NCBI GenBank assembly: GCA_016718405.1
Contig: JADKDJ010000015.1
Coordinates: 7,152-71,151, forward strand
Length of the DNA stretch: 64,000 bases
Source of the DNA: Candidatus Rhodoferax odensensis
GTDB taxonomy: Bacteria > Pseudomonadota > Gammaproteobacteria > Burkholderiales > Burkholderiaceae_C
Direction: 5' to 3'
Of this stretch, positions 26,439-36,376 are shown in pieces. Under the pieces are notes generated by a model. That model had not been told where the DNA came from and made no database searches. It saw only the letters and a program-made list of their open reading frames with translations. The first letter of the stretch is position 1, and every line of letters begins with the position of its first letter. The translations under genes and the position numbers were made by a program.

Positions 26439-26871
26439 TTTGCGAGCCCCTTTTTGCGATCAGCAACAACACAATGATGGACGCGAACGCCATCAGCGAC
26501 AACAACGGAATCGAGACAAAACCCAGCAACCCCAGTTTGGCGTCTGTGCACGAAACCCCCTGCCCACACGGAACCAGACTGGGCGGGATCACGCCCCAAT
26601 AGAGCAAACAGTGGTACAGCGCGATCATCCCCCCCACCAGGGCCAAGGGCAGCGCATACCGCGCGCCACGCGGGTCAAACGGCAACAGACCCACCCCCAA
26701 CACCACGACTAGCGGGAACATCGCGATGCGTTGGTACCAGCAAAGCAGGCACGGCGTGCGGCCCATCACCTCACCCAGAAACAAGGCCCCCAAGGTGGCG
26801 GCCAAGGCAATCAGCCAGGCCAGGAACACCAAAACCCATTGTTTCTGCTGTCTTGTGTCGGTATTGCGCAT
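26431..26871 (-). CDS. dsbB: DsbB-type disulfide bond formation protein
   Basis: This 146-residue protein has four predicted membrane helices, the quinone-side Cys pair CLLCW and a second periplasmic pair in CGQGVSC. DsbB reoxidises the DsbA partner, here the gene directly downstream. It resembles the short BdbC-like form often linked to metal-resistance islands. Confidence 0.82.
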   Translation of the reverse strand: MRNTDTRQQKQWVLVFLAWLIALAATLGALFLGEVMGRTPCLLCWYQRIAMFPLVVVLGVGLLPFDPRGARYALPLALVGGMIALYHCLLYWGVIPPSLVPCGQGVSCTDAKLGLLGFVSIPLLSLMAFASIIVLLLIAKRGSQNE

Positions 26872-26881
26872 GTGTGCAGGG

Positions 26882-27259
26882 CTACTTGAGTGTGAAACGT
26901 GCCGAAACGGCCGGCTTGCCGTTCAGCGAAACCTCGACCAACACCTTGGCACCTGCAGCGACCTTGAAGCTGCCCTTGGCTTCCAGTCTGTCACCAACCA
27001 GCGTCAGCGGCGCTTCAGTCTTGTCGCTACCGTTGAACACAGTGACCTTGCCGCTACCGCCGGTGAGTTTCAGTGGTTTACCGTGGTCGCCCGCGTAGAT
27101 CACAATCAAGTCCGGCTTGGCAACCAGTTCCAAGTCGCCTGCCTTGGTTTCGACGACGACTCCACCGAACTTCGGCGCGTGGTCACCGTGTTTGTCTTGT
27201 GCGTAGGCGGGCAACGCAAAGGCGCAGGCGATGGTGAGGGGCAAGAGAAGTCGATTCAT
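26882..27259 (-). CDS. Small periplasmic protein of a metal-island family
   Basis: This 125-residue protein has a signal peptide (MNRLLLPLTIACAFALPAYA) and a beta-rich mature part starting DKHGDHAPKFGGVV. The ATG at 27259 is preferred over 27274 because it begins directly at the signal peptide. A clear paralogue is encoded at 49570-49945 beside another efflux cluster. His residues near the N-terminus suggest metal binding. Function unknown. Confidence 0.7.
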   Translation of the reverse strand: MNRLLLPLTIACAFALPAYAQDKHGDHAPKFGGVVVETKAGDLELVAKPDLIVIYAGDHGKPLKLTGGSGKVTVFNGSDKTEAPLTLVGDRLEAKGSFKVAAGAKVLVEVSLNGKPAVSARFTLK

Positions 27260-27294
27260 AGGATGTCCTTTCATGGTTAAGAAAAGTAGAGAGT

Positions 27295-27810
27295 TCAGTG
27301 AATATCCGGGCGCTTGCCGGGCCGACCCGTCGCATGGGCTTCAAGCAGTCGGGCGATTTCATCATGGCCCCGCAGTCGAGCGATGGACAAGGCATCAAGA
27401 CCGCCATGGTCCACGGCGTCCCATTGCGCGCCACCCGCGAGCAGCAAGCGGACCACCTCCGTGTATCCCTTGTAGGCGGCCAGAAAAAGCGGACGGTCAC
27501 CGTCGTCGGTCGCTGCGCTCACATCAGCGCCCCGAGCGACGAGCTGCCCGACTACGTCCGCATGCCCGTTAAAGGCCGCCCAAAAGAGCGGTGTCCAGCC
27601 TCGAAAACCGACCAGATCAATACTCGCCCCGTGCGCCAGCAAAAGGTCAAGCACGGCCCACTGGCGATTGAAGACCGCATGAAACACCGCGCCATGCCCG
27701 TTGGCGTCACGCCAGCGGGCGGCGGCGCCCGCTTCCAGGAAACGTGACACACCGGCCAGGTCCCCATCGAGAATGGCGTCGAGCAGCGTGCGTTCTTCAG
27801 TCACGGGCAA
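27295..27810 (-). CDS. Ankyrin-repeat protein
   Basis: This 171-residue soluble protein consists of about four to five ankyrin repeats, visible as FRGWTPLFWAAFNGHADVV, GDRPLFLAAYKGYTEVV and LDALSIARLRGHDEIA. It has no signal peptide, so a cytoplasmic protein-interaction role is likely. It lies in the minus-strand efflux transcript. Confidence 0.8.
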   Translation of the reverse strand: MPVTEERTLLDAILDGDLAGVSRFLEAGAAARWRDANGHGAVFHAVFNRQWAVLDLLLAHGASIDLVGFRGWTPLFWAAFNGHADVVGQLVARGADVSAATDDGDRPLFLAAYKGYTEVVRLLLAGGAQWDAVDHGGLDALSIARLRGHDEIARLLEAHATGRPGKRPDIH

Positions 27811-27859
27811 CTCTCCCCCGATTCAAGTGCTTGACCAGCGGCACAAGCGCCGCCCCCAT

Positions 27860-27951
27860 CGAATGGAAACAACACGCGAGAGGTTTGTGACCGCGATCCA
27901 TCCCGTCACCGACCGCCCCGTGTGGGCCGACGATTGGAGCGCCGCAACCAA
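27860..27951 (-). pseudogene. C-terminal fragment of a second P-II-like protein
   Basis: The minus strand encodes LVAALQSSAHTGRSVTGWIA followed by VTNLSRVV, nearly identical to the C-terminus of the P-II-NG protein at 28604-28942. Only about 30 codons of similarity remain, with no upstream domain, so this is a truncated duplicate. Confidence 0.8.
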
Positions 27952-28005
27952 TTGCGCATGCCATGTCTATCGTCGCGTTGTAAACGTGATCAGCGCTACG
28001 CCGAC

Positions 28006-28545
28006 TCATTGGACCCGAATGTCCGCGATCAGCTTCGCCTTGAGGGCGAGCTGGCGCGTGTCGTCATCGCGCCCGGTCTCCCATCGGTAGCTGCTGCGCC
28101 ACGCCAACACCGAGCCGACAAGTTGGACGAATTGGACATCGCCCGCCTTGCCCTCGATCACGTGGTCGACTTCAACGCCGTCCCACGTCAACGACAAACG
28201 GTGGCTGCCTGGGCGCAAACGCAACGCAACCACCGACTCAGGAATGGTCAGCACCGATGGTCCCGCATCGACTTTGAACGCAACCTGGTTTGCCGCGTCC
28301 GCCCAACGATGACGGACGACGTAGACGGTCAAGGCATCCGCGCTCGGCAGAAAGCGCTTAGCCCTGTGCTCGGCATCCAAGCTGGGCACGGCTTCAACGG
28401 TGCAAGTTTGATGTCGGCTCTTGCTTACCCTGAAGCAATAGGTACCGTCTGGTTCGACCGGTCTGAGGGGTTTGTTCATGCAGCCGACCAACGACAGCAG
28501 GGTCAGCGCGGTCAGACCACGAAGCATGGCAGGGCGTTTTGACAT
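28006..28545 (-). CDS. Putative lipoprotein
   Basis: This 179-residue protein has a lipoprotein signal with lipobox LSLVGC at residues about 16-21. The mature part is beta-rich and includes LRLRPGSHRLSLTWDGVEV, reminiscent of PEGA-like or carboxypeptidase-like beta domains. The ATG at 28545 is chosen because it starts the signal peptide; the frame extends to 28602 but without an export signal. It lies between the P-II-NG gene and the ankyrin gene. Confidence 0.65.
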   Translation of the reverse strand: MSKRPAMLRGLTALTLLSLVGCMNKPLRPVEPDGTYCFRVSKSRHQTCTVEAVPSLDAEHRAKRFLPSADALTVYVVRHRWADAANQVAFKVDAGPSVLTIPESVVALRLRPGSHRLSLTWDGVEVDHVIEGKAGDVQFVQLVGSVLAWRSSYRWETGRDDDTRQLALKAKLIADIRVQ

Positions 28546-28603
28546 ACTGATTCTCCAAAGAAATAGGAACGATTTGGGAAAGAACGGGAAGGCAACGCGC
28601 ACA

Positions 28604-28942
28604 TCAACTAATCGGGATGACGCGTGCCAAGTCGGTCACCGTGATCCAGCCTGCCACCGACTGCCCGGTGTGGGCCGACGATTGGAGTGCTGCAACCAGT
28701 TGATCAACCTCGTCGTCCTCGCAGAGCAACTCCAGCTTGTACTCGTTGACCACTTCGTCGCCGAGGTCAATCGAGTAGTGTTGTTCGTCACTGTCCAAAG
28801 GCACCAAAGTACCCTTCACCAGGTACATCGCCAGGTTGTGTCGACGCCCGCCACGCTCGCCACCCCACGCCGGGCACTCCTTCAAGGCGGCAATCACGTC
28901 GGCAACCCGGCTGCGGTGAACATAGGCTTTGATTTCTTTCAT
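28604..28942 (-). CDS. P-II-like signalling protein linked to heavy-metal efflux (P-II-NG type)
   Basis: This 112-residue protein starts MKEIKAYVHRSRVADVIAAL, the first strand and helix of the P-II fold, and contains a shortened T-loop and C-terminal VAGWITVTDLARV. The P-II-NG subgroup is known to be encoded next to RND metal pumps. The start overlaps the end of cusA, so the two are translationally coupled; it may sense metal or nucleotide and modulate the pump, which is inference. Confidence 0.8.
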   Translation of the reverse strand: MKEIKAYVHRSRVADVIAALKECPAWGGERGGRRHNLAMYLVKGTLVPLDSDEQHYSIDLGDEVVNEYKLELLCEDDEVDQLVAALQSSAHTGQSVAGWITVTDLARVIPIS

Positions 28943-31900
28943 GGGGTCTCCTCAGTCAGTGGCAAGGGCGAAATGTCTTCATCTGGGTCGCCTGCGCGCT
29001 GTTTAGCCTCAGCGCGCAACTCGGACCACTCATAAATCAATGGCAACAACAGCAGCGTCAGCAAGGTGGAGGTAATCAAGCCGCCCACCACCACGGTGGC
29101 GAGCGGGCGCTGCGTCTCGGCACCCACGCCGGTCGATAGCAGCATCGGCACCAGGCCCAGAATCGCCACCGATGCGGTCATCAACACGGGCCGCAGGCGC
29201 AGCTCGGCGCCCTGGCGCACCGCGTCGCGTACCGACAGCCCGCGCTTGCGCAGGTCATTGAGGAAGGACACCATTACGATGCCGTTGAGCATCGCCACAC
29301 CAAACACCGCAATGAATCCAATCGCCGAGGGCACCGACAAATACTGCCCAGTCACGGCCAAGCCGATGATTCCACCGATGATCGCAAACGGCACGTTGGC
29401 AATGATCAAGGTGGCATGCCGCACGGAATTGAACGCGGTGTAGAGCAGGATGAAGATCAGCCCGATGGTCAGCGGCACGATGACGGCGAGCCGGGCCATG
29501 GCCCGTTGCTGGTTCTCGAAGGCGCCGCCCCACTCGATCCAGTAGCCGGTCGGCAATTTCACTTTGGCTGCGATGGCGGCGTTGGCGTCCTTGACGAAAC
29601 TGTCCACATCACGGCCCTGCACGTCCATTTGCAGCACGGCATAGCGCTGCAAGGCCTCGCGCCGCACGAAGGTGTAGCCTTCATCCAACTCGATCTTGGC
29701 CACGCTGGAGAAGGGCACAATGGCGCCCTCGTGCGTGCGAATCGGAATCGCAGCGATGGCGGACGGGCTGCTGCGGAATTCTTCAGCCAGGCGCACCGCG
29801 ATGTCGAAACGACGCGTGCCGTCGATCAGCGTCGAAACCGTGCTACCCCCGACACCCGACTGCACCACCTCCAGGATCTCGTCGGCGTTGAGGCCATAAC
29901 GCGCCGCTGCGGCCCGGTCCACCTTGATCACCATCTGTGGCTTGCCCTTGTTGGCTTCGGCCGACAAATCCGCCACACCCGGCACCGCGCCAATCACGCC
30001 CTTCAATTGGGCCGACAGGGTTTCGAGCGTGTCCAGATCGGCACCGTAGACCTTCAGGGCCAGCGTTGCACGCACACCGGAGATCAGTTCCTCCACCCGC
30101 ATCTGAATCGGCTGCGTGGCGCCAAACACCGCCGTGGGGACCTCCGCTTCCAGAAACTCCTGCATCTCCTTGCCCAGCGCGGCGTAGGACTGCTTGGTCG
30201 GCCACTCGCCCTTGGGCTTGAGGTCCAACAGTACTTCCATATAGTTGACGTCAGCGGTCTCACCCTTCTCGGCGCGGCCTATCGTCGCCAGCACCGAACG
30301 CACCTGGGGATACTTGCCGCGCAGCTTGGCGTCCATCACGTTGGCAACCCGAATCGACTCTTCCAAGGGAAGTCGACGGGATGCCGACGACGCGGAACAT
30401 GATCGCGTCTTCCTGCAAGGTCGGCATGAACTCCTTGCCCAGAAACGGAAACAGCGCCAACGCGCCCACCAACAGCACCAACGCGCCGCCAACGACCACC
30501 TTCTTGCGCTCCAAGGCCCAGTCCAGCGCGGGCAAGTACAGGCGTTTGGCATGGCGAACCAGCCAGGTGTCTTTCTCTTCCTTGGGCTTGAGAATCAGCG
30601 CCGCCAGAACCGGCACCAAGGTGAGTGACAGCAGCAGGGAGCCGATCATCGCGAAGGTGATGGTCAGCGCCATCGGCTTGAACAGCTTGCCCTCAAGTCC
30701 GGTGAGCGAGAACAGCGGCAGAAAGACCACGATGATGATCAGAATCGCGAATGCAATCGGGTTTGCCACCTCGCGCGCGGCCTCCAGAACCAAGTGCGTG
30801 CGGTGGATCGGTTTGCCGGATGATCGGGCGTGCGACAGCAGTCGAAACGCGTTCTCGACCATTACCACCGCGCCATCGACCATCATGCCGATACCGATGG
30901 CCAGGCCGGCCAGCGACATCAGATTGGCCGACATGCCGAAGCGATTCATCAACACAAAGGCAAACAGCATCGCCATCGGTAAGGTGACGATCACGACGAT
31001 GGCCGAGCGCAACTCGCCAAGAAACAGAAACAGGATCACGGCGACCAGGATCGAACCCTCGATCAAGGCGTTGCGCGAGGTTGCCAAGGCCTTGTCCACG
31101 ATCTCAGTGCGGTCGTAGATGGGTTTTAGCTCCACGCCTTTCGGCAACGCGGCCTGGGCGATGGCCAGCTTGGCCTTCACGGCCGCAACCACGGTGGCAG
31201 CGTTCTCGTTGACGCGCGCCAAAGCCATGCCCAGCACGGTCTCCTTGCCGTCACGCGTCACCGCGCCGAAGCGCACTGCGGGCGCCTCCTTGACCTCGGC
31301 CACGTCACGCACATAGATCGGCGCACCAGCGCGCTCGGCCACGACGATGGTGCCGATGTCTACCGCGTTGTTGACCAGCCCAAGGCCGCGCACCAGATAT
31401 TGCTCAACGCCGATGTTGAGGTACTGTCCACCCACCTGCTTGTTATTGGCCGTCAGCCGCTCCATCACCTCCTTGAATGACAGCCCGTACTTGACCAGCT
31501 TGCGCGGGTCGATCTGCACCTGAAACTGCTTCTCGTGCCCGCCCCAGGTCGTCACGTCATCTACCCCCGATGCGGTACGCAGGATCAGGCGCACGGTCCA
31601 ATCGTGCAGCGTGCGCAGGTCCATCGCGCTCAGTTTCTTGTCGGCGGATTCGATGGTGTACCAAAAAACCTGTCCCAGACCCGAGCTATTGGGACCGAGC
31701 ACCGGCTCGCCATAGCCTTGCGGCAAACGCTCCTTGACCTCCTGCAGCTTCTCGCCCACAAGCCGGCGGGCAAAGTAGATGTCAACGTCGTCCTTGAAGT
31801 AGACGCCCACGTAGGACAAACCAAACAAGGAGACCGAGCGCACCACTTCGACGTTGGCCAGGCCCGCCATCGCCCCTTCGATCGGCACGGTCAACAGGCG

Positions 31901-32086
31901 TTCGATGTCTTCAGCGGCAACGCCGGGGGACTCGGTATAGATGTTCACTTGCGCGGGCGTGACATCGGGAAAGGCGTCCACCGGCACCTGCCGGTAGGCC
32001 ATCACCCCGAAGCCGATCAGCACGGCAAACGCGACCAGCACCAGCACTTTATAGCGCAGGGCGGCATCAACAATGGCATTGAGCAT
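28939..32086 (-). pseudogene. cusA: CusA/CzcA-type RND metal efflux pump, one frame change
   Basis: The RND pump exports heavy metal across both membranes with CusB and CusC. The two reading frames together give about 1,048 residues, full length for the HME-RND family. The N-terminal part ends conserved sequence at FRVVGIPSTS and the C-terminal part resumes at LEESIRVANVMDAK, so the break is at about 30362-30368, consistent with one extra base. The TM4 motif is IGIGMMVDGAVVMVEN, closer to monovalent-type (Cu/Ag) than to the DFG-containing CzcA type, though that is tentative. Either a recent mutation or a sequencing error. Confidence 0.85.
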
Positions 32087-32101
32087 GGTCTGTGGTCCTT
32101 C

Positions 32102-33346
32102 TCAATGACCGTGGCCAAGCTGCGACTTCAGCAAACGCGCCTTGAGCGCATAAGCCCCTGAGGTCACGACCTGTTCGCCGGACTTCAAACCCGATACCAA
32201 CAGCGTGCGCCCGGCCAAGCGCTCGCCAGGCTCCACCAAACGCGGCTCGTACGCCCCCTGCTCGAACACAAAGACCGTCGGCTGGCCAGCCAATAAGACA
32301 ATCGCCGCATCCGGCAACGAGATCGCCTCGCTCTTCTTGCCACTCGCCTCAATCGTGGCGGTGGCAAACATCTCAGGCTTCAAACGCCCATCGGCGTTGG
32401 CGACCTCGATACGCGCAGCGACCGTGCGCGACTCCTTGGAAAGCGTGGCGCTGATGTGGCCCACCGTGCCGTGAAAAACCTCCCCCGGATAAGCCGCCAC
32501 ACTCACGCTGGCCTTGGCACCCACTCGCACCTTGGCGAGGCTGGCCTCCGGCAAGTCCGCCAGAATCCAGACCCGGCTCAAGTCAGCCACGGTGAACAAG
32601 GGCTCGTTCGGGTTGGCGAGGTCACCCAGTGTGAGCTTCTTTTCGATCACGGTGCCTGCAAACGGCGCGGTCACGGCAAAACCCGAGACACTGGCGCTTG
32701 CAACAGTGGCCTGGCCACCCAGCAGGCGCAGCCGGTCTGCGGCGGTGCGCGCCGCAGCAGCGGCCTTGTCGCGATCCGACTGCGCGCGCAGGAAGTCCTT
32801 GCGCGGGATGATCTCATCACGGTCCAGCGCCTGGGCGCGGTTAAAGTCGGCTTCACTGATGCGCAGCTCTGACTGCGCATGAACCCAGGCCGCATGGGCT
32901 TCGCCCACCGCCACACTGTCCAGTGTGGCCAGGGTCTGCCCGGCGCGCACACGGTCGCCGAGTTTGGCCATGGCAGCGGTCACACGGCCTTCAATACGCG
33001 GTGCAACCCGCGCCAGCCGTTCCTGGTCGGGGCGAATGGTCGCGGTGACCACAATCGATTCGCCCGTCAACTGCGACTTGATCTCCTCAACCTTCACACC
33101 GGCGCGCAAAGCCTCGTCGCTGGTCAAGGTCAGTTCCTCTTTGCCCTCGACGTGTTCGTCCTTCTTCTCACCGCCGTGCGCATCCTTCTTCTCGCCAGAG
33201 TGGGCAGCCGGTTTCCCGCCTTCAGCAGCGTGTTCATCCTTGGCCGGGCTCTTGCCACAGGCGGCCAGGGTCAATGCCAACGCCAGTGTCATCAGCAGTG
33301 CGGCAACGGGTGGGCGGCGTGGGGCGTCTATCGGGTTCGTGATCAT
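32102..33346 (-). CDS. cusB: RND efflux periplasmic adaptor lipoprotein (CusB/CzcB family)
   Basis: This 414-residue membrane-fusion protein has a lipobox LTLAACG near residue 30, a His/Lys-rich linker (HSGEKKDAHGGEKKDEH) able to bind metal, then the hairpin, lipoyl and beta-barrel domains (PRIEGRVTAAMAKLGDRVRA and GFAVTAPFAGTVIEKKLT). It connects the CusA pump to the CusC channel. The ATG at 33346 overlaps the cusC stop; the cusA start is 16 bp downstream. Confidence 0.87.
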   Translation of the reverse strand: MITNPIDAPRRPPVAALLMTLALALTLAACGKSPAKDEHAAEGGKPAAHSGEKKDAHGGEKKDEHVEGKEELTLTSDEALRAGVKVEEIKSQLTGESIVVTATIRPDQERLARVAPRIEGRVTAAMAKLGDRVRAGQTLATLDSVAVGEAHAAWVHAQSELRISEADFNRAQALDRDEIIPRKDFLRAQSDRDKAAAAARTAADRLRLLGGQATVASASVSGFAVTAPFAGTVIEKKLTLGDLANPNEPLFTVADLSRVWILADLPEASLAKVRVGAKASVSVAAYPGEVFHGTVGHISATLSKESRTVAARIEVANADGRLKPEMFATATIEASGKKSEAISLPDAAIVLLAGQPTVFVFEQGAYEPRLVEPGERLAGRTLLVSGLKSGEQVVTSGAYALKARLLKSQLGHGH

Positions 33347-34620
33347 TGTGAGAGTCCTGTCTGCGGCCAACCGGCCGCGTGTTCAAGTTCGATTCGGGTG
33401 GCGTGGTAGTCAGCCAGTGCGTCATTGAGGTCGCGCTCGGCATCGAGCGCTTGGCGGTTGATGATCAATTGATCCAGTAAGCCAATCTGTCCCGCTTGGC
33501 GCGACTTGGCCGCCAACTGCTGGTTGTCTGTGGAGGCTGGTGCCACCGTGCGCAGCAGCCGCTGCACACGCTCGGTCTGGCTGCCAAACCGGCTCCAGAG
33601 CTGGCGCACCTGCGCCAACGCGTCACGGCTGCCCGAGGCGCGGTCCAGTTCGGCCTGGCTCACTTCCGTCATGGCCTGACCAATCGCCGCGTCGTTGCGC
33701 TTGAACAAGGGAAGTGGCAGCGAAACCGCCAGCGTTGTGACGCGCTGTCGCGCATCGCCCGGCCCCTCGCGGCCCACGTTCAAGCCCAGCACCAGGTCAG
33801 GCAGTCGGCTGGCTCGCTCGGTACCGAGCCGCGCACGCGCTGCGGCTTCGCGTGCCGCCAGGGCACGTTGCTTGGGCAAGGCCTGTGCCGAGCTCAGCAG
33901 TTGCTCGAGTCCATAAGGGGCGACACCCGGGCCGGGTGCGCCAACATCGCCCTCAACCTCTGGCAGCGCGCTGGGTGGCAACTGAAGAGTGGTTGCCAGA
34001 TCGCTGCGCGCAGCGATCCATTGCTCGCGACTCCGCGACAAAGCATTGCGCGAGCGCTCAGCCTCAACCAATGCCACATTGGCATCCAGCCGGGTGTCCT
34101 CGCCGGCGGCGCGCCGTTTGCTGACCGCCTGCGCCGTGTTGTCAAACAGCTCGACCGAGCGCTCTTCGATCCGCATCCGGCGCTGTGCGGCGAGTACCGT
34201 ATAGAAGCGCAGCGCCGCCTCGGCGCGCGCTTGCCGTTGCGCGTCGTCGATCTCGGCGCGCAAGGCGTCCAGCGACGCTGCCGCAGCTTCACGCCGGTGA
34301 GTCTGCTGGCCGCCAATCTCGATCGTCTGCGAAACGCCAGCGCTCCAGTCCGCGCTGGCGCCATCGGGCGGCTCGGCGCTGCGGCGGGTTCGTTGCAGGC
34401 TCAGCTCCGGGTTATTGAAAAACGGTGCCGCCGCCTCGCGGCGGGCACCCTCGACAGCGGCTAGCTGGGCCTGGCGCGTGCGTACCGCCGGGTTCGCGGA
34501 CTCCGCGAGGCGCATGGCCTCGGCCACGGTCAGCGGTTTGGCGCTGGCAGCATTCTGTGCGTGCGTGGGAGTGGTCGTGGCAACCAGCACAAACGCCAGC
34601 GCCAAGATTGGGAAATGCAT
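33343..34620 (-). CDS. cusC: TolC-family outer-membrane efflux protein (CusC/CzcC type)
   Basis: This 425-residue protein has a signal peptide ending at THAQN and the duplicated OEP repeat with long coiled helices (AQAVSKRRAAGEDTRLDAN). It forms the outer-membrane channel for the adjacent pump. It is the first gene of the cusCBA order and its stop overlaps cusB. Confidence 0.88.
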   Translation of the reverse strand: MHFPILALAFVLVATTTPTHAQNAASAKPLTVAEAMRLAESANPAVRTRQAQLAAVEGARREAAAPFFNNPELSLQRTRRSAEPPDGASADWSAGVSQTIEIGGQQTHRREAAAASLDALRAEIDDAQRQARAEAALRFYTVLAAQRRMRIEERSVELFDNTAQAVSKRRAAGEDTRLDANVALVEAERSRNALSRSREQWIAARSDLATTLQLPPSALPEVEGDVGAPGPGVAPYGLEQLLSSAQALPKQRALAAREAAARARLGTERASRLPDLVLGLNVGREGPGDARQRVTTLAVSLPLPLFKRNDAAIGQAMTEVSQAELDRASGSRDALAQVRQLWSRFGSQTERVQRLLRTVAPASTDNQQLAAKSRQAGQIGLLDQLIINRQALDAERDLNDALADYHATRIELEHAAGWPQTGLSQ

Positions 34621-34732
34621 CGAATCATCCTTCTCGTCTCACAAAGAAACGACACGGAGGCGACGTCAGTGGTCCTCGGAATAGAAACAGACAGCACTCG
34701 ACGGCGCCGCCGCATCAAACGGCAGCGGCGAG

Positions 34733-35092
34733 TCAGCTTCGATCAGGACGTTCGGGACCGAACGGGATGTGGGATTGGTAGCGCGTGGAGTGGTCGCTAT
34801 GAAAACCGACCCTGTGCGCACCCACAGTTTTGGTAGACGCGAGCGGCAAGCTGACACCGGAGCCAAGATGGCAGGTTTCGCAGTCGCCGTGGTAGCTGTT
34901 CAATCCCGCAGTTTCGGCATCGGCATCGGCAGCGTCGGGCGTTGCCATGCCGCCCTGGTGCTGATGCTCGTGATGGCCAACATGCCGGGCAGCTTGCTCG
35001 CGGCCTTCATGGCCGCAATACGCCGCCGCCGCACCCCAGGCGAACTGGATCGGCAAAACGAAAAGGAAAAGAATGAGCAGGAATCGGCGCAC
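34733..35092 (-). CDS. CzcI-like small exported protein
   Basis: This 119-residue protein starts with a signal peptide (RRFLLILFLFVLPIQFAWGA) followed by CGHEG and several His clusters (HVGHHEHQHQ) and a CETCH motif. CzcI-type proteins precede czcCBA operons and are thought to modulate their expression. Position directly upstream of cusC agrees. The metal-binding potential is clear from residues; the regulatory role is inferred. Confidence 0.7.
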   Translation of the reverse strand: MRRFLLILFLFVLPIQFAWGAAAAYCGHEGREQAARHVGHHEHQHQGGMATPDAADADAETAGLNSYHGDCETCHLGSGVSLPLASTKTVGAHRVGFHSDHSTRYQSHIPFGPERPDRS

Positions 35093-35214
35093 GGCGGGAG
35101 TGTATCAGGGCCGCAATGCCAGGGCCATCGCAGCGCCTCTCGCGGCCTTGTCGCGGCACGTCGGCCGGGTCGCCACAAACGAAGGCCACGGATTGGGCTG
35201 CGAGGGCGTGGCCA

Positions 35215-35739
35215 TCATGTCTTCACTTGGTCGCTCGACCCGGCCCCTGTCAAGGTCGTCCACCCGATGAGCACCAGCACCCCGATGCAGATGGCGATGT
35301 CGGCGACATTGAAGGCCGGCCAATGCTGCCCCCGCCAATGGAAATCCAGAAAATCGGTGACATTTCCATGGTTGAGGCGATCCACCACGTTGCCCAGGGC
35401 GCCGCCCAGAATCAAGCTGTAGGCAATAGCCTCGACCCACGCCAAAGCGGTACCGAGCAGCCACAGCAGCAGCGCTGACACGCCCAAGGCGATCGCGGCG
35501 AGGAAGTACCGCTGCCAGCCATCTGCGCTGGCCAAAAGACCGAAAGCAGCGCCTGCATTGCGGAAAAACACCAGATTGAAGGACTCTGCGAGAGCAATCC
35601 TGTCGCCTTCGGTCAGGCTGATGCGCACCCAGTGTTTGGTGGCAAAGTCCGTCAACGCAACGGCCCCAGCCAGGGACCACCAAAGCCAGCCGGTGGCCAA
35701 GCGTTGCCTGAGAGAGCGTAAGTTGTTTAGGGTGATCAT
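35215..35739 (-). CDS. pbrC: Lipoprotein signal peptidase (LspA), PbrC-like
   Basis: This 174-residue inner-membrane aspartyl protease cleaves prolipoproteins. Family signatures are present: FFRNAGAAFG, GGALGNVVDRLNHG with the first catalytic Asp, and FNVADIAIC with the second. In Cupriavidus lead resistance, PbrC processes a prolipoprotein after PbrA/PbrB. The ATG at 35739 is chosen from family length; the open frame continues upstream into pbrB. It lies 11 bp after the PAP2 gene. Confidence 0.85.
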   Translation of the reverse strand: MITLNNLRSLRQRLATGWLWWSLAGAVALTDFATKHWVRISLTEGDRIALAESFNLVFFRNAGAAFGLLASADGWQRYFLAAIALGVSALLLWLLGTALAWVEAIAYSLILGGALGNVVDRLNHGNVTDFLDFHWRGQHWPAFNVADIAICIGVLVLIGWTTLTGAGSSDQVKT

Positions 35740-35749
35740 GACTTTTTTC

Positions 35750-36376
35750 TCATCGTCTCCTGTTGGTCGCTCGGCTGCCACCGAAGTCCAGCATGGGCGC
35801 CCAGACATTTGGCGTGCGTGCAAGGGCGGCGGCGATGACACAGGCTGCGCCGACAAGCCACCCGGCCAAGACATCCGCTGGGAAATGCGCGCCCATGGCA
35901 ATGCGTGAATAGCCGACCCAGCAGAGCGCCACGACCAACGCCGCCAGGGTACGCCTGGCAACAAGCGGCCAAAGCGCGCCCACGACCAAGGCGATGTACA
36001 CCGAATGGCCGCTGGGAAATCCACGGCTTGGCTCGACCAGGGTCAAAACCCTCACGCCGTTGCCGATAACAGTCGCCGGGCGAGGCAAGTCCAGACCCCA
36101 TTTCAGCAAGCTGGTCACTACCAACGCTAGCAAACAGGCCAACGCAAAGCGCTGAGCCTGCCCCACAATGCGAACCTGCAAACTGGTCTGGGTCACCTGT
36201 GAATGCCTGGCCCAGAACAACAGCGCGGCCAGCATGAAGGGCGCGGTCCAGTAACTGCCCACAGCACTCCCTAAATACGCCAGCGGCCGGGCGGCCTCGG
36301 GAAGCCCGTTATTCAGGGTTTCAAACAGCGAACGATTCCACCCATGCCAGTCGTAAAAGACCCACTTCAGATTCAT
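35750..36376 (-). CDS. pbrB: PAP2-family phosphatase, PbrB-like
   Basis: This 208-residue membrane protein has the PAP2 signature: KWGLDLPRP, PSGH and SRIAMGAHFPADV, including the catalytic His residues. In the pbr system PbrB is an undecaprenyl-pyrophosphate phosphatase thought to provide phosphate that precipitates exported lead. The ATG overlaps the pbrA stop by 4 bp, supporting the pbrABC operon assignment. Confidence 0.82.
   Translation of the reverse strand: MNLKWVFYDWHGWNRSLFETLNNGLPEAARPLAYLGSAVGSYWTAPFMLAALLFWARHSQVTQTSLQVRIVGQAQRFALACLLALVVTSLLKWGLDLPRPATVIGNGVRVLTLVEPSRGFPSGHSVYIALVVGALWPLVARRTLAALVVALCWVGYSRIAMGAHFPADVLAGWLVGAACVIAAALARTPNVWAPMLDFGGSRATNRRR

Noticed and set aside
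30315..31118. Long plus-strand open frames opposite cusA
   Set aside because: They are mirror frames of a high-GC conserved gene and show no independent domain.
35215..36024. Longer start for the signal peptidase II gene
   Set aside because: The first 95 codons overlap the PAP2 gene in another frame and do not resemble LspA.
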